Origin: Leptidea sinapis
Taxonomy: Eukaryota; Arthropoda; Insecta; Lepidoptera; Pieridae
Length of the DNA stretch: 64,000 bases
Reading direction: 5' to 3'
NCBI RefSeq assembly: GCF_905404315.1
Contig: NC_066288.1
Coordinates: 6,844,501 to 6,908,500 of the forward strand
Every line of letters begins with the position of its first letter. Within the stretch, counting starts at the first letter, position 1. The position numbers and the translations under genes are program-made. Positions 22,568 to 33,655 of this stretch are shown here, piece after piece. The notes under the pieces are model-generated. The model saw nothing but the letters and a program-made list of their open reading frames with translations, was not told the DNA's origin and did not search any database.

Positions 22568-22881
22568 TTATTTATATGAAAATAAAGAACGAGACGAGCA
22601 GGACGTTCAGCTGATGGTAATTGATACGCCCTACCCATTACAATGAAGTGCCGCTCAGGATTCTTTAAAAAACCCAAAAATGCTGAGATGCACTACAATT
22701 GCGCTCGTCACCTTGAGACATAAGATGTTTTGTCTCATTTGATAAGTCATTTCACTAGCTACGGCGCCCGTCAGACCGAAACACAGTAATGTTAACACAT
22801 TACTGCTTAACGGCAGAAATAGGCGCCGTTGTGGTGCCCATAATCTAGCCGGCTTCCTGTGCAAAAGAGCCTCCCACTGGT
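22568..22881 (-). repeat. SINE-A copy
   Basis: Full length, minus strand: ends CCTCCCACTGG at 22881, with GCTACGGCGCCCGTCAGACC and GACGAGCAGGACGTTCAGCT. It lies 30 bp outside the right end of the 2.9-kb element. Confidence 0.9.
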
Positions 22882-22934
22882 ATCTGGCGAAATGTCTTAA
22901 CTGATGGGATGTATTGAGCAAACTACCAATGGAA

Positions 22935-22999
22935 ATCTGGAACACAAGGGGTCAACAGATGCGTTGCCAGCTTTAAGTTGGGAGTTATGCTCTATGCTT
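22935..22999 (-). repeat. LINE-G fragment
   Basis: ATGCGTTGCCAGCTTTAAG, GGGAGTTATGCTCTATGCTT and GAAGGCTT match the LINE-G remnant at 50735-50790. Short and flanked by SINE-A and MITE-B. Confidence 0.5.
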
Positions 23000-23007
23000 G
23001 AAGGCTT

Positions 23008-23315
23008 ACGGCCGTTCCCAATATACTATCTACAGATAGAGATAAATTACTACCTTCTACTGTCACTAATTAGCTGTCAATAATCTGAAGCTTTACCAAT
23101 ATACCCGATAAGTCATTCTTATCGCCTTATATTGGGACGCGTGAATTGCGATTTCCATACAAACTTATATCGCTGGTAGGCTATGCGTCGTCCCATTGAC
23201 AGACAGCGTGTACGGAAAAGGTGAGTTACCGTCGATAAGTTTATTGGGACAGCAAAATCAACGATAGTTACGATTTTTATCTCAATTATGAGATAGATTG
23301 AATATTGAGAGCGGC
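23008..23315. mobile_element. MITE-B copy 3
   Basis: Starts ACGGCCGTTCCCAATATACT and keeps the interior landmarks CGATAAGTCATTCTTATCGC, TCCCATTGACAGACAGCGTG and AACGATAGTTACGATTTTTA. The right end is degraded (TATTGAGAGCGGCT). Confidence 0.8.
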
Positions 23316-23929
23316 TCTTAGTAATTTTGGGGAAACTGCAGCCGGTAATTATTTCCACAAAGTGTTTGTGCCAAGACAACATTGACGTTAACATTGTGGG
23401 GGTATAATTTCACATTTTGTCGTAATGTCGGGTTGTGTAATTCGTCTGCTCTTATCAACGTGGTCCCCGTGAGATTAGCATGCACAAGTGCACAAACAAA
23501 CCGGAAATTCACTCACCTTTTTAAGCTTGTTTACAAAGTACAACGCTTATAAATTGTTGTATTGAAATAATTCTTTTTTATGTCCAGCAGATCGTCATGT
23601 CGCAGTTATAGCCGAAAAAACATTTTATACGGAGACTTTCTCGAGCTTCTTTGGAACTATTGCAAGAAGATCCTAAACATATCTTAGCTCAGTTTATAAC
23701 CATGGATTAAAAGTGGCGCAAGCGTTATGATCCAGAAACATAATTATAGTCACCATCATCTGTAACCCAAATAATTGTAAGGTCAGTCGTTCGGGTCGTA
23801 AGATCACAGACTGTTTTCTTTAAGGAGAGTTAGTAAGGATAGCTATAAGTTAGACAGTAAAGGGGTGGTAAATAGTTGAATACATCGACCGTGCTTCCTA
23901 CTGTTCATCATCTTCATGATTCATCATTT
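23316..23929. other. No gene recognised
   Basis: Two overlapping minus-strand ORFs of 91 and 64 codons (23119-23394 and 23318-23512) show no motif. The first runs through MITE-B and is incidental. Confidence 0.3.
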
Positions 23930-24235
23930 CAGCCGGAAGACGTGCACTGCTGGACAAAGGCCTCCCCCTAAGATTGCCATGATGATCGGTCCTGCGTTGC
24001 CCTCATCCAAAGTATTCCGACGATCTTGACCATCGGTCCATCTTGTGGGGAGCCTACCAACACTATGTCTTCCGGTAGGTGGACGCCATTCGAGGACTTT
24101 ACTGCCCCCACGGCCATATGCCTGTCAAGCTATCTGCTCTGCCCACTGCCACTTCAGTTTGGCTACAACCTGGGCTATGTCTGGGCTTCCGAATGTTACC
24201 GACTCTTTATATGCAGAACAAATTAAAAAACTAAG
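23930..24235 (-). pseudogene. RTE-type LINE 3' end, decayed, inverted
   Basis: On the minus strand: GGCCGTGGGGGCAGTAAAGT, CTACCGGAAGACATAGTGTT, GGTAGGCTCCCCACAAGATG and GGCCTTTGTCCAGCAGTGCA, the same family as 44815-45085. Together with 24885-25115 it forms a divergent pair. Confidence 0.75.
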
Positions 24236-24884
24236 TAATGAAATTATTCGTAATAAACGGCGAGGCAAACTGGCGAAAATTGTTTGTTTCCACCAATAAA
24301 ATGCCCCGGCCGAAGAGTTTTTTAAGAAAAGTGAATTTGAAGTTAAAGTAAATTAACGTAAACTTACCTATGCCAAGTGTAATATGCTAAAGGCGACTAA
24401 CGCCTATGTCTAAAAATAAATTTTCATAAGTTACATATTTGTTTTTTTTTTGTTACATTGTCACATTTTATTGATTGCCCTAGGTTATTATATCAACAGG
24501 TTTATAACAGTCATGGACTTACTAGCGTAGCGCGCCGGCCAGTCATAATATAACAAAAACAGTTTTTGTGAAGTGAAACTTAAAATCGTACCTAGTGTCG
24601 CCACCTATAATTGGACTTGAAATCTAGGACGAGTGCGTGAATTGCACACAACAACTATTTGTAAAGGTAGTTCTGAACATATTCACCAGATGGCAGTTAT
24701 ACGAAGAATCTCACCGTAGTAGTTGAAGTTTTATTTTTATGAACTGAATATTATTTTATAATATTACTATAGTAAAGTTAGTATAAGCAGTAGAAAATGT
24801 AAACGATGTACCAAATGTAATATGGTTACACCACCTACCTAAATAAACGTCTATTCAATGTGTCAATAAGTTTCGAAAGCTAAG
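24236..24884. other. Spacer between two RTE remnants
   Basis: No gene recognised. AT-rich, with a short GC-rich spot (GTAGCGCGCCGGCCAGTC) near 24526-24543. Confidence 0.3.
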
Positions 24885-25115
24885 GGGAGCTTTGGGGCCC
24901 AAATAGTAACTATTAAACAAATTTCAAATCTCAGGGGTAACCTTCTGTATTTAGGTCTATTGACATGACGCAGTGTTGGTAGGTTCCCACAAGATGGTCC
25001 GCTGATCTGGTCAAGATCGCCGGAATAGGTTGGATGAGGGTAGCGCAGGACTAATCGTCGTGGAGATCTTTGGGGGAGGCCTTTGTCCATGAAGACTTCC
25101 ATCCAGCTGAAATGA
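24885..25115 (+). pseudogene. RTE-type LINE 3' end, decayed
   Basis: GTTGGTAGGTTCCCACAAGA, TGGTCAAGATCGCCGGAATA and GGAGGCCTTTGTCCATGAAG match the RTE end at 44940-45060. Single-base changes break the frame. Confidence 0.75.
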
Positions 25116-25189
25116 TGAAAAAAATGTTAAGTGTTAAATGTTTACTGATCGTATTAATTCTCGAAGAAGGTTAAATATATAAAAAGACG

Positions 25190-25605
25190 TGTGGCACTCG
25201 GGACTGCCGCGGTAAAGCTATTGCATAGCATTTTTATCAACTTATGCAATTATAATTATTTATTTATTTTATTTATGCAGTATTTTTTTTGATAAAATTA
25301 ATTTAAAAAAAAAGCAAACGGGAAGTGAGTAAATTTTTACTTGCAAGATTTGATTACAGACAGACAACGGGACAGGTGAAACTAAATAAAAATGCTTGTC
25401 ATAATAATAAAAATTAAAAAAAGTGATAATAAAAATAAAGAAATAAAAAAAAATCAAGACGTACCCCAGGCTCGAACCAGGGACCTTCCGCACAAAAAGC
25501 ATTATTTTTATTTTCACACAAAACAGGTTATTTTCGTTACGGAATTTCTGGATTCGGTCTCCACGCTCAAGGCCCGCGATAGAAGCTATGCAATAGCTTA
25601 ATATA
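25190..25605. repeat. repeat-K with inverted ends
   Basis: GTGGCACTCGGGACTGCCGC and AAGCTATTGCATAGC open the repeat, and the exact inverse GCTATGCAATAGCTT closes it at about 25587-25601. AGGCTCGAACCAGGGACC at about 25469 looks like a tRNA-type box B on the minus strand. The class is uncertain (SINE or MITE). Confidence 0.5.
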
Positions 25606-26107
25606 AGGTGATACAAATATTGATATTTGCCAGGAACTTCAGACCTAAGTCGCTCCTACTTCACCCGTGACCCCCAAAAAACGGACTGCTGGAGTTGCAT
25701 GAGGGTTTGCGCCACAGTTAGGTATAATATCTTGCTATCTATTATATTATATAGCTATTGCTTGTAAGTCCCCTTCCATTAAATAAAACTTGGCACAATT
25801 AATAATATTCTATTACATCAAACGGATCCAGAAATTGTAAGACAATACTTAAATCTTAATATTACGTGGGTAAGATCCTAAGAAGATATTTAATAAAACC
25901 ATTTTCCGAAGACTGCAAAAACAAAGTATTGGTCTCACGTGTTGTCTTTTTCTTATATAAAAGGGGGAAAACGGCGAAACGGCTCTAGTGATGTGAAATA
26001 GTAAGGCAATAACCCATGTAGGTATAGCTATCGCGACACCAAGTCTACGATTACGTTAAAATCAACAAATCGACATAACACCACTTATGCTTTTGTTCTT
26101 CTTAACG

Positions 26108-26237
26108 AATTGTGCTCGTCACCTTGAGACATGTTAAGTCTCATTTGTCCAGTAATTTCACTAGCTACGGGGCCCTTTAGACCAAAACACAAGATGGCTT
26201 ACACATTACTGCTTCCTGTGCAAAGGAGCCTCCCACT
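26108..26237 (-). repeat. SINE-A copy, truncated and deleted inside
   Basis: Minus strand. GTGGGAGGCTCCTTTGCACA is followed by GGAAGCAGTAATGTG, so ~45 bases (GCCGGCTAGATTATGG...GCCGTG) are missing. The tail half is absent. Confidence 0.75.
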
Positions 26238-26504
26238 TGTAAAGCAGCACCTCCTTTTGGTCGCCCTGTTACGTATAAAAAGGAGGATATTTTTGAAAAA
26301 GTGGAGCAAGATATCAGTAGTGTCCTAACAAAACTTTTACTTGTAGATTCAAGTTTGGCAGCACACTGCCGGATATTTTAAACGCTGCAAAAGAACATAA
26401 TATTCAAGTGCATTTTAATAATTTGCACTATACAAAATGTAAGTTACTACTAAAATAAATAATTCTTTCATTAATACTTAATTTATTTGTATACAAAAAA
26501 AAAG

Positions 26505-26620
26505 CGCGTACACCTTCCTTAACGGCCGGCAACGCTCCTGTGCATGATCACTGTGCTGTGATCACTTAACATTAGGTGTCCCGTAAGGTCGTTTGTCGTC
26601 CTCTATTATAAAAAAATATG
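26505..26620 (+). repeat. LINE-G 3'UTR fragment
   Basis: AGCGCGTACACCTTCCTTAA, CGGCCGGCAACGCTCCTGTG, and TGATCACTTAACATTAGGTG match the LINE-G 3' ends at 13.1 and 14.6 kb. Very 5'-truncated. Confidence 0.7.
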
Positions 26621-26885
26621 TACATTAATGAAAGCCGTTTTTGGTGTAAATAAACTTCATTCTCATTAATACCTATAATAAATAAATAATATAAAATAAA
26701 ATAAAAAGCCTTTTATTTCCCGCATAATAAAAAGTAAAAAAATTACAGACATACTTTCTTAGATTATTTACATTTAGATTTTTGGTAGTATAGTAATTTG
26801 TATAATCTTAGTTAAATTACTTAAAAATATAAATTATATTATATAATATTTACAAAGGTACCTGTAATTTAACATGCAGGCATGC

Positions 26886-27400
26886 AAGAACCCCTCTTAT
26901 GTGAGGGTGAAGGCATCATCCGGACTTTTCCATTTTTCTCTATCTTTGGCAACTGTCTTCCAATTTTTACCAGCTATTTTTATAATATCGTTATCCCAGC
27001 GAGTTACTGGTCTACCTTTCTTTCTAACACCAGTAGGGTCTCGCCACAACGTCAGTCTTGAAGTCCATAGGTCATCGCTCATCCTGGCTACATGGCCAGC
27101 CCAGCGCCATTTTAACATTTGTAAGAAATTAAGCGCATCTGTGACTTTAGTCTTTCCCCGTATGATATTTTGTGGGATTTTTTGTATTTTTCTCACATTT
27201 GTCATACTTGTTCTTTACGCGTAGCGTGTATTTCCACGTTTGGCAGCCGGATGTGATACAGGGGAGCAGGCATGTATCCATTAGTTTTTTCTTTAAATGA
27301 ATAGGCATGGTTCCCTTTAGTACTTCTTTTAAATTAATACCTATAGTCACATGATAAATTAACCTACCTACTAACAAATAATGATTTTGGTAGGTATACA
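26886..27400 (-). pseudogene. RTE-type reverse transcriptase C-terminal remnant
   Basis: Two minus-strand frames join at about 27150-27200. The upstream piece reads LKGTMPIHLKKKLMDTCLLP then GCQTW; the downstream piece reads KVTDALNFLQMLKWRWAGHV, then ARM, GRPVTRWDNDIIKIAGKNW. This is the order LK...TC-LP...G-QTW...KW-WAGH-ARM...GRP-RW of RTE-like elements. A frameshift separates the halves. About 170 codons survive. Confidence 0.8.
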
Positions 27401-27867
27401 ATGCAATAAAATGTTAGGCATATAGATAAAACAAACTTATGTTATTGAAAAATGTCATAATTATTTTCATATTTCGCATATTCATATAAATATTTCATAT
27501 TTAGCCTTTGAAGGCTCACTTTAAAAGAAGTCAATGTTTTGGCATTTTTTATATCCGAGGGTAGGTTGTTATAATATATATGAGCTCCGCCAAAGTTTAT
27601 TGTCTCTTTACCAAGTAAAGACTCACGTTTATTGCTATATTTGCAATTTTTTTTCTCGCAAACGCTGAAGATATAACCTCATCTTTTGAGCAATTTGATG
27701 AAAGGAGTTAAATGTACCTGGGACTCCGCCATTTCATTTAACTGATAAATATTTTCATTTAAGATTCTATAAAAAAATTATTAATATATCTTCACATTAC
27801 ACAAATTAAATTTATAACTAATATTTATGAACCATGTTTATAAGCCTCTTTTGTTTATAAATTTAAT
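27401..27867. other. No gene recognised
   Basis: AT-rich. A polyadenylation-like AATAAA occurs, but no coding remnant was identified. Confidence 0.3.
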
Positions 27868-28195
27868 TTGTGTAATTAATCCCAGAAGTGAGGGTTATCA
27901 CTTTAAAAAATATTTTCAAAGATTTGCAAGAGCGACATCTCATGTCAGTTTCCGAATATTCAAATACTGGGGTTGAGCATGTTATCAACTGTAAAGTAGG
28001 TCCTGTGGCTTCATCCACAACCTGAGAGTTGAACAAGACATATACATGATTTATCAACAATACGTGATTCGAACGGTTGGCTCAGTGGAAGAGCACTCGC
28101 ATGAATCGCGAGAGGTCACGGGTTCGAGTTTTGCATAGTTCATATTTTTTTTATAAATTGTGTAATTAATCCCAGAAGAGAGGGTTCACATTTTA
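27868..28195 (+). repeat. tRNA-derived SINE
   Basis: tRNA-like head with box A GGCTCAGTGGAAGAGCACTC and box B GGGTTCGAGTTTTG at 28079-28132. It is preceded by a body containing GTAAAGTAGGTCCTG and CACAACCTGAGAGTTGAAC and followed by GTGTAATTAATCCCAGAAG. A second 3' tail (GTGTAATTAATCCCAGAAGT) at 27870 suggests two copies side by side. It is not a functional tRNA gene: it lacks an acceptor stem that closes. Confidence 0.75.
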
Positions 28196-28289
28196 AAATT
28201 TTCACTCAAAAGTTAAATAAAATAATTGAGAATAAGAAATTGAGGGTTTATTAGCACATATCTATATAATGTTGTTATTGAATATTAAC

Positions 28290-28455
28290 GTATATGGCTG
28301 TATTGGCCTGTCTAATAATGGAAGAAGAAACCAAAAATCTCTCCAACATAAAGCTCCTATTATTTCTCTGGTGTTGCAGGAGAATGGTGCCAAGGTGATC
28401 ACTTTACAACAGGTGACCTCTTTATTCATCTTCTTCCATAAAAAAACGAACATGA
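28290..28455 (+). repeat. LINE-G-type 3'UTR fragment
   Basis: Ends with TCTCTGGTGTTGCAGGAGAA, TGATCACTTTACAACAGGTGACC and TTCTTCCATAAAAAAACG, the tail of LINE-G. The upstream part is too decayed to place. Confidence 0.6.
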
Positions 28456-28654
28456 CGCAACTGTTTAAATAAAACAAAGAAGTAAAAATTAATATTATAT
28501 ATTAATATATTAATAAAAATTAATATTATATATTAATATATAATATTAATTTTAAGTAAGGTATAAGCCAGCATACTCAAGTTAATCGTCCCAAAATGCG
28601 AATTATTTATAGCTTTCCAAAAGAAAGAATTATAAATGACAAATTTTTCTTATT

Positions 28655-29075
28655 TTAATTTAAGAATTCTCGAAACTTCGTTATGTCAAGGGTCTCTTGG
28701 GATACGTGGGTTGCGTCGCGTCTCGACATGATGCAACGAACCCAAAGGTCATTTCAAAGACAAGCAATAAATGAATGAGTATCCGAAATTCTAGAATAAT
28801 CAACAGCGAAACAAAGGACTTGCAGTTCTAATTTCAATTTAAGATTTCTCGAAACTTCGTTACGTCAAGGGATTGCGTATCGAGACGATGCAACGAACTT
28901 GAAGGGTCATTTCAAAGTCAAACAATAATATAACTAAAAAATGTGTACCCGAATTTCTAGAATAATCAACCGAACTACAAATTACTCGCAGTTCTAATTT
29001 TAATATAAGATTTCTCGAAGCCTCGTGACGTCCTGAAAATTTATACGTGGGTTGCGTCGCGTCGGACGCTGAAAT
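28655..29075 (+). repeat. ~170-bp tandem repeat carrying heat-shock-element-like motifs
   Basis: Units start near 28655, 28832 and 28999 (periods about 177 and 167; the third is partial). Each starts with TTAATTTAAGATTTCTCGAA-like sequence giving TTCnnGAAnnTTC. Perfect three-box matches lie at 28667-28679 and 28846-28858, and a one-mismatch version at 29012-29024. Units 1 and 2 also carry TTCTAGAATAATC (28789-28801, 28955-28967), one base off the three-box form. Confidence 0.85.
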
Positions 29076-29096
29076 CGTTAATATTGATGAAACGGC

Positions 29097-29126
29097 TATA
29101 AATAAAGCTTCTAGAAGGTTCCTGAA
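29097..29126 (+). promoter_or_regulatory. TATA box with four-unit heat-shock element
   Basis: TATAAATA at 29097-29104 is followed by TTCTAGAAGGTTCCTGAA at 29109-29126, four alternating TTC/GAA boxes in exact 5-bp register. It ends the tandem-repeat block. The element lies downstream of the TATA box, unusual for a heat-shock promoter. Function is inferred from motif only. Confidence 0.4.
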
Positions 29127-29345
29127 TGTCAAAGGTAGCTGAATTTCAACTGCGTAGAAGGCTTCAGGGCGCATGCGTGCCCCTATCGAACCGTGGCAGC
29201 CTCTGGAGGAGTCCTCATTCTCTCGTCAGACTTTTGCCGGTGAGTACTCTCCCGACAGTTTCATTGCCCATTGTTCATCAAAAGCCAGTGCATGTACCTT
29301 GCAGTGGCGTTGATCATTATCATTGCGAGTTTGGTTAAACTCCAA
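29127..29345 (+). other. Possible transcribed exon(s), coding status unknown
   Basis: GC-richer than the surroundings. It contains a donor-like GCCG|GTGAGT at 29240, an acceptor-like TGTACCTTGCAG ending 29304 and a donor-like CAA|GTAAGTC at 29346. A 70-codon ORF (29126-29338) has no known motif. A non-coding heat-inducible transcript is one reading; chance is another. Confidence 0.2.
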
Positions 29346-29349
29346 GTAA

Positions 29350-30059
29350 GTCTATTTTAATATTGAGAATGAGCTTTACCTTATTTCCTGATCCTTTACC
29401 TATTTCTATTTATAGCCCTGAACTTTTCCCTTTAGATTGAAAACCCGTCACTGGCAATGTACCTGCAAAGCGACCATATTTTGTTTTATCATTTTTACCT
29501 ATCTCTATTCTGATATGATTTTTACCTCTTAATGATATGTACTCTTATGCGCAATCTTTCTGTGCTTTGAATGTGGTGTTATTGGTGTTAATAATATAAT
29601 ATTATTGTGTGTGAAAATTACAATGCTGTTATATAAGATGTTTTTCTAAATACGGGATGAACAACTTTTTGTTGAATTTTAGTTGAAATATTTATGCTAT
29701 GCTTTGTTATCTTTGTACTGTGTCCCGCCTTAGCAACAGGTTGGTTCAACCTTGTACATAAATCGTTAAGACTCGAACAGTGTGCAACTGTCTTAACAAA
29801 AAACTGTATAGTGTGTCTTATAGCGCAATTCAATATTATATTGTTATATAATATAATAGTTACAAGATATGGTGTTCGTAAATGCCAGCAATAATAATTC
29901 TCGAATTCGGCCCCTTAGATTTTTTTTTACCATTTAAATGGTTTTTTTCACATACTTCAGTCTTTAACTTGAGCAGATTCTTGTTTTCAAAGTGACCAAA
30001 ATTACTTATCAGAGATAGATAGCCGACAGAAAGACATTTCAATTACATCATTCAATTTA
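29350..30059. other. No gene recognised
   Basis: AT-rich. A splice-acceptor-like TTTCTATTTATAG sits near 29417. Palindromic AT runs at 29835-29855. No ORF with recognisable content. Confidence 0.3.
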
Positions 30060-33000
30060 ATAGATTTAGATTTACAATTTCGCCCAATATAATATTCTAT
30101 AAATTTAATTAATATAAAAATATTATTATGTTTATGTATTTTATTTATGTTTCATTTTGCTATCACAAATAAAATTCGTTTATATACGCTACGTGAAAAT
30201 GGATTCTATATATTATATGAACATTTCCTTTGTTCGGTTCGGTACATATCTGGAAATTTCCATCGCGTCGTAGGCTACAAAATCAATATCAGTCTCATCA
30301 ACGCGCAGGTCTGAATCTAGAACTAGCCCGGGCCTAGGCATCTGGGTGGAGCTGAGTGCATACAGCGCAAGTGCATTTATTGATTACGGATCGTTCCAGA
30401 CAGATAGGGGGGAGATGGAGCGGGGATGGGGGAGATATGGGAGAGGTGTGACCCACCCATTACCAGAATTTTCCATCGTCAATTTTTTATGCGCGTCTAT
30501 GATTTAATGAATAGTTATGGATACAGTGTAGCCTTTTCAATATTTGATTTGAGTTTTTAATTGATATTTACCGGGATTTTTATTAGGAAAGTTTCAAACT
30601 ACTTATGCCAAAAATTTTTGAAAAATCCATGATTAATTGACGTAACTTCTCAAATTTTATAAGTATAGATGAAGCAAAAGTTTATTATTCAAAAATAAAT
30701 TAATTATTTGTATACGGAAAGTATTATTTGGTAATTGGTATTGCTGAAGAGGACCACAAATTATAATAAATTGTAATTGTGAGTTGGATTATATTTATTT
30801 TTTGGATTTTTCAACTATAAATAAGTATTTCGCGTGTGGCTGGAACGAAGATAGGAGAATATAAACATATTTAAAGGAAATTAATGAAAACAGTACCCTA
30901 GAAAATCGAAAATAGTAACTGCTGGTGACGTCAGAAGGTAGCCATTGGTATTTCTTTATGCTAGGTTTTTTCTGCTTAAGGATGTAAAATTTATAACTCT
31001 TTACATTATAAATATCGACTTTAAACATGCAGTTTTTAACATATTAAATTAAATTTAATAAAAAGTGTACCTACTCTATATTATTTTGAAATCGGTTGAC
31101 TTTAAATATATTTCGTATGATATTTTAAGTAAAAAGTCAATGTCGTAATTTTAAAATCGACACCGAAGTCAAAACATTATTGCAAATTTTTCGTTAGCCT
31201 ATTTGAAAAATAGATGTAATTATTTTAATAGATTTAGATTTACAATTTTGCCCAATATAATATTCTATAAATTTAATTAATGTAAAAATATTTTTATATT
31301 TATGTATTTTATTTATGTTTCATTTTGCTATCACTAATAAAATTCGTTTATATACGCTACGTGAAAATGGATTCTTTATATTATATGAACATTTCCTTTG
31401 TTCGGTTCGGTACATATCTGGAAATTTCCATCGCGTCCTAGGCTACAAAATCAATATCAGTCTCATCAACGCGCAGGTCTGAATCTAGACCTAGCCCGGT
31501 CCTAGGCATCTAGGTGGAGCTGAGTGCATACAGCGCAAGTGCATTTATTGATTACGGATCGTTCCAGACAGATAGGGGGGAGATATGGAGCGGGGATGGG
31601 GGAGATATGAGAGAGGTGTGACAACAGTGATGTTGTGGCACGGGAATACCAAATGCGTGCATTTTATTTCGTGTACGTGGCATACCCTAATTTGAGTGCC
31701 GATTTGCAATGGAATAAATCGGTTCCACCGCAGACGGCGCGGGCAGGAGGGAGGACGCCGCTCTCCTTATCCACCGTTCCTCATCGCTGTTCATATTTAT
31801 TGTATATTATTATTTAGTAACGATGCATTATATATTCCTTTCCCTTATTAAAACGTGTCTGTCTATACTTACATAGAGACAGAATGTTAGTTAGGCTGGG
31901 TTTTAGTGTAAAATTCAAATATGGACCGGGTGTTAATAATATTTAATTAATAAATTCTAAGGCAAATTCTAATTGATATTCGCCATTTTGCTTTGTTCGT
32001 TATACAAGTACTTATCTGGAAATTTCCATTGCGTCCCTAGGATACAAAATCAATATCAGTCTCATCAACGCGCAGGTCTGAATCTAGAACTAGCCCGGGC
32101 CTAGGCATCTGGGTGGAGCTGAGTGCATACAGCGCATGTGCATTTATTGATTACGGATCGTTCCAGACAGATAGGGGGGAGATATGGAGCGGGGATGGGG
32201 GACATTTGAGAGGGGTGTGACCCACCCATTACCAGAATATTCCATCGTCAATTTTTTATGCGCGTCTATGATTTATTGAATAGTTATGGATACAGTGTAG
32301 CCTTTTCAATATTTGATTTAAGTTTTTAATTGATTTTTACCGGGATTTTTATTAGGAAAGTTTCAAACTACTTATGCCAAAATTTTTAGAAAAATCCATG
32401 ATTTCTTGAGGTAACTTCTCAAATTTTATAAGTATAGATGAAGCAAAAGTTTTTTCTTCAAAAATAAATTTATTATTTGTATACGGAAAGTATTATTTGG
32501 TACTTGGAATTTCTGAAGAGGACCACAAATTGTAATTGTGTGTTAGATTATATTTATTTATTGGATTTATCAACTATAAGTATTTCACTTATCTTGTCTA
32601 TACTTATATAGAGACAGAATGTTAGTTAGGCTGGGTTTTAGTGTAAAATTCAAATATGGACCGGGTGTTAAAAATATTTAATTAATAAATTCTAAGGCAA
32701 CTATCAACCATCATTCATAGGCCAATATAATTCATATAATGTGTTATATGATATTCGAAAAACACAATTTTTTTATTTTTTTAATAAAGTATATTCACAA
32801 ACTAAATAAATATACCGTATAACCATATAACATAGGTTTTTTAATATTCGGGAAAACGAATACAGCAAAGTAATATAACAAATTATGTAACTGAATTCTA
32901 AATGGCAATTAGATGTTTCCATGTATAACAAACAAAAAATGTTGGATAGATAATTCAAATCTTAGATTAAAGATTGGTCTCCGCTGCGCTCCAACTAAAT

Positions 33001-33655
33001 GCCGCAGGCGTAGTCGCAAAGCGACAACTAATACCACTCGAGACAGTCTCGAACAATAAGTGACGTTGACGTGCCACATGTTCTGTTAAACTTTGCTAAG
33101 TTGAAACTAAATTGCCGGCTTGCGTAGTAAAACTTTGTAAAAATAATACTATTAGAAATAAGAAAGACACTGTGATCACATATCATCAGTAAGCATTTTG
33201 TATTTTATTAATTTCATTGTATATTACAAAATTTGAAAGATGCCATTGAGTGTCAAGATGCCACGCACGCGGTATCTAGTTGGAGCACACCGGAGACAAT
33301 CCATAATCCAATTATAATAATTTGTAAGACTATGATGCTGTAAGTGCTAATTTAATAGTGGCAATGTTGTAGTTGGTAAAATGTACATAACTATGACGTT
33401 CATGAGTGTAATTTTTATATAAATGCATTATTATTCATATTTAAATAAAATTTAGAAAACGGTAAATTCGTTTTGGAATTGAATTCTTTAAAGACCTAAA
33501 TATTTTTATTTAAATAAAGAGACTTTTAGAGGCGAGGCGTTGACAGAATATTTTTATAATACACTTTCAGCAGCATGAGATCACTGACCTCTACTTTATA
33601 CCACTGGAATGGCGGCTGTCAAAGTACTTTTGTGCCTATTTGATATTCGCCATTT
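30060..33655 (+). repeat. Composite tandem unit, copy 1
   Basis: Built from sub-blocks in the order a-b-c-a-b-d-b-c'-d'-e. Block b starts ACAAAATCAATATCAGTCTC; block c starts ACCCACCCATTACCAGAAT; block d starts GTGATGTTGTGGCACGGG; block e holds TIR-E and a MITE-F end. Same-block spacing to copy 2 is about 3422-3434 bp over the first 2.3 kb, then about 4207 bp. The shift comes from a ~785-bp segment missing here at about 32585-32595. No protein function is seen in the short ORFs. Confidence 0.9.
32972..33301. mobile_element. TIR-E, 330 bp, in copy 1
   Basis: Left end GATTGGTCTCCGCTGCGCTC; right end reads, reverse-complemented, GATTGTCTCCGGTGTGCTCC, with CAACTA(A/G)AT(G/A)CCGC following on both sides. 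Imperfect ~35-bp terminal inverted repeats; non-coding. Confidence 0.75.

Noticed and set aside
24026..24299. Two overlapping + strand ORFs
   Set aside because: Antisense reading of an RTE 3' end whose motifs are on the minus strand.
26874..27224. 116-codon + strand ORF
   Set aside because: It is antisense to the RTE remnant on the minus strand, where known motifs occur.
31635..31817. Duplicated 60-codon ORF (also at 35057-35239)
   Set aside because: Identical copies simply reflect the tandem duplication; diverged d-blocks do not keep the frame.
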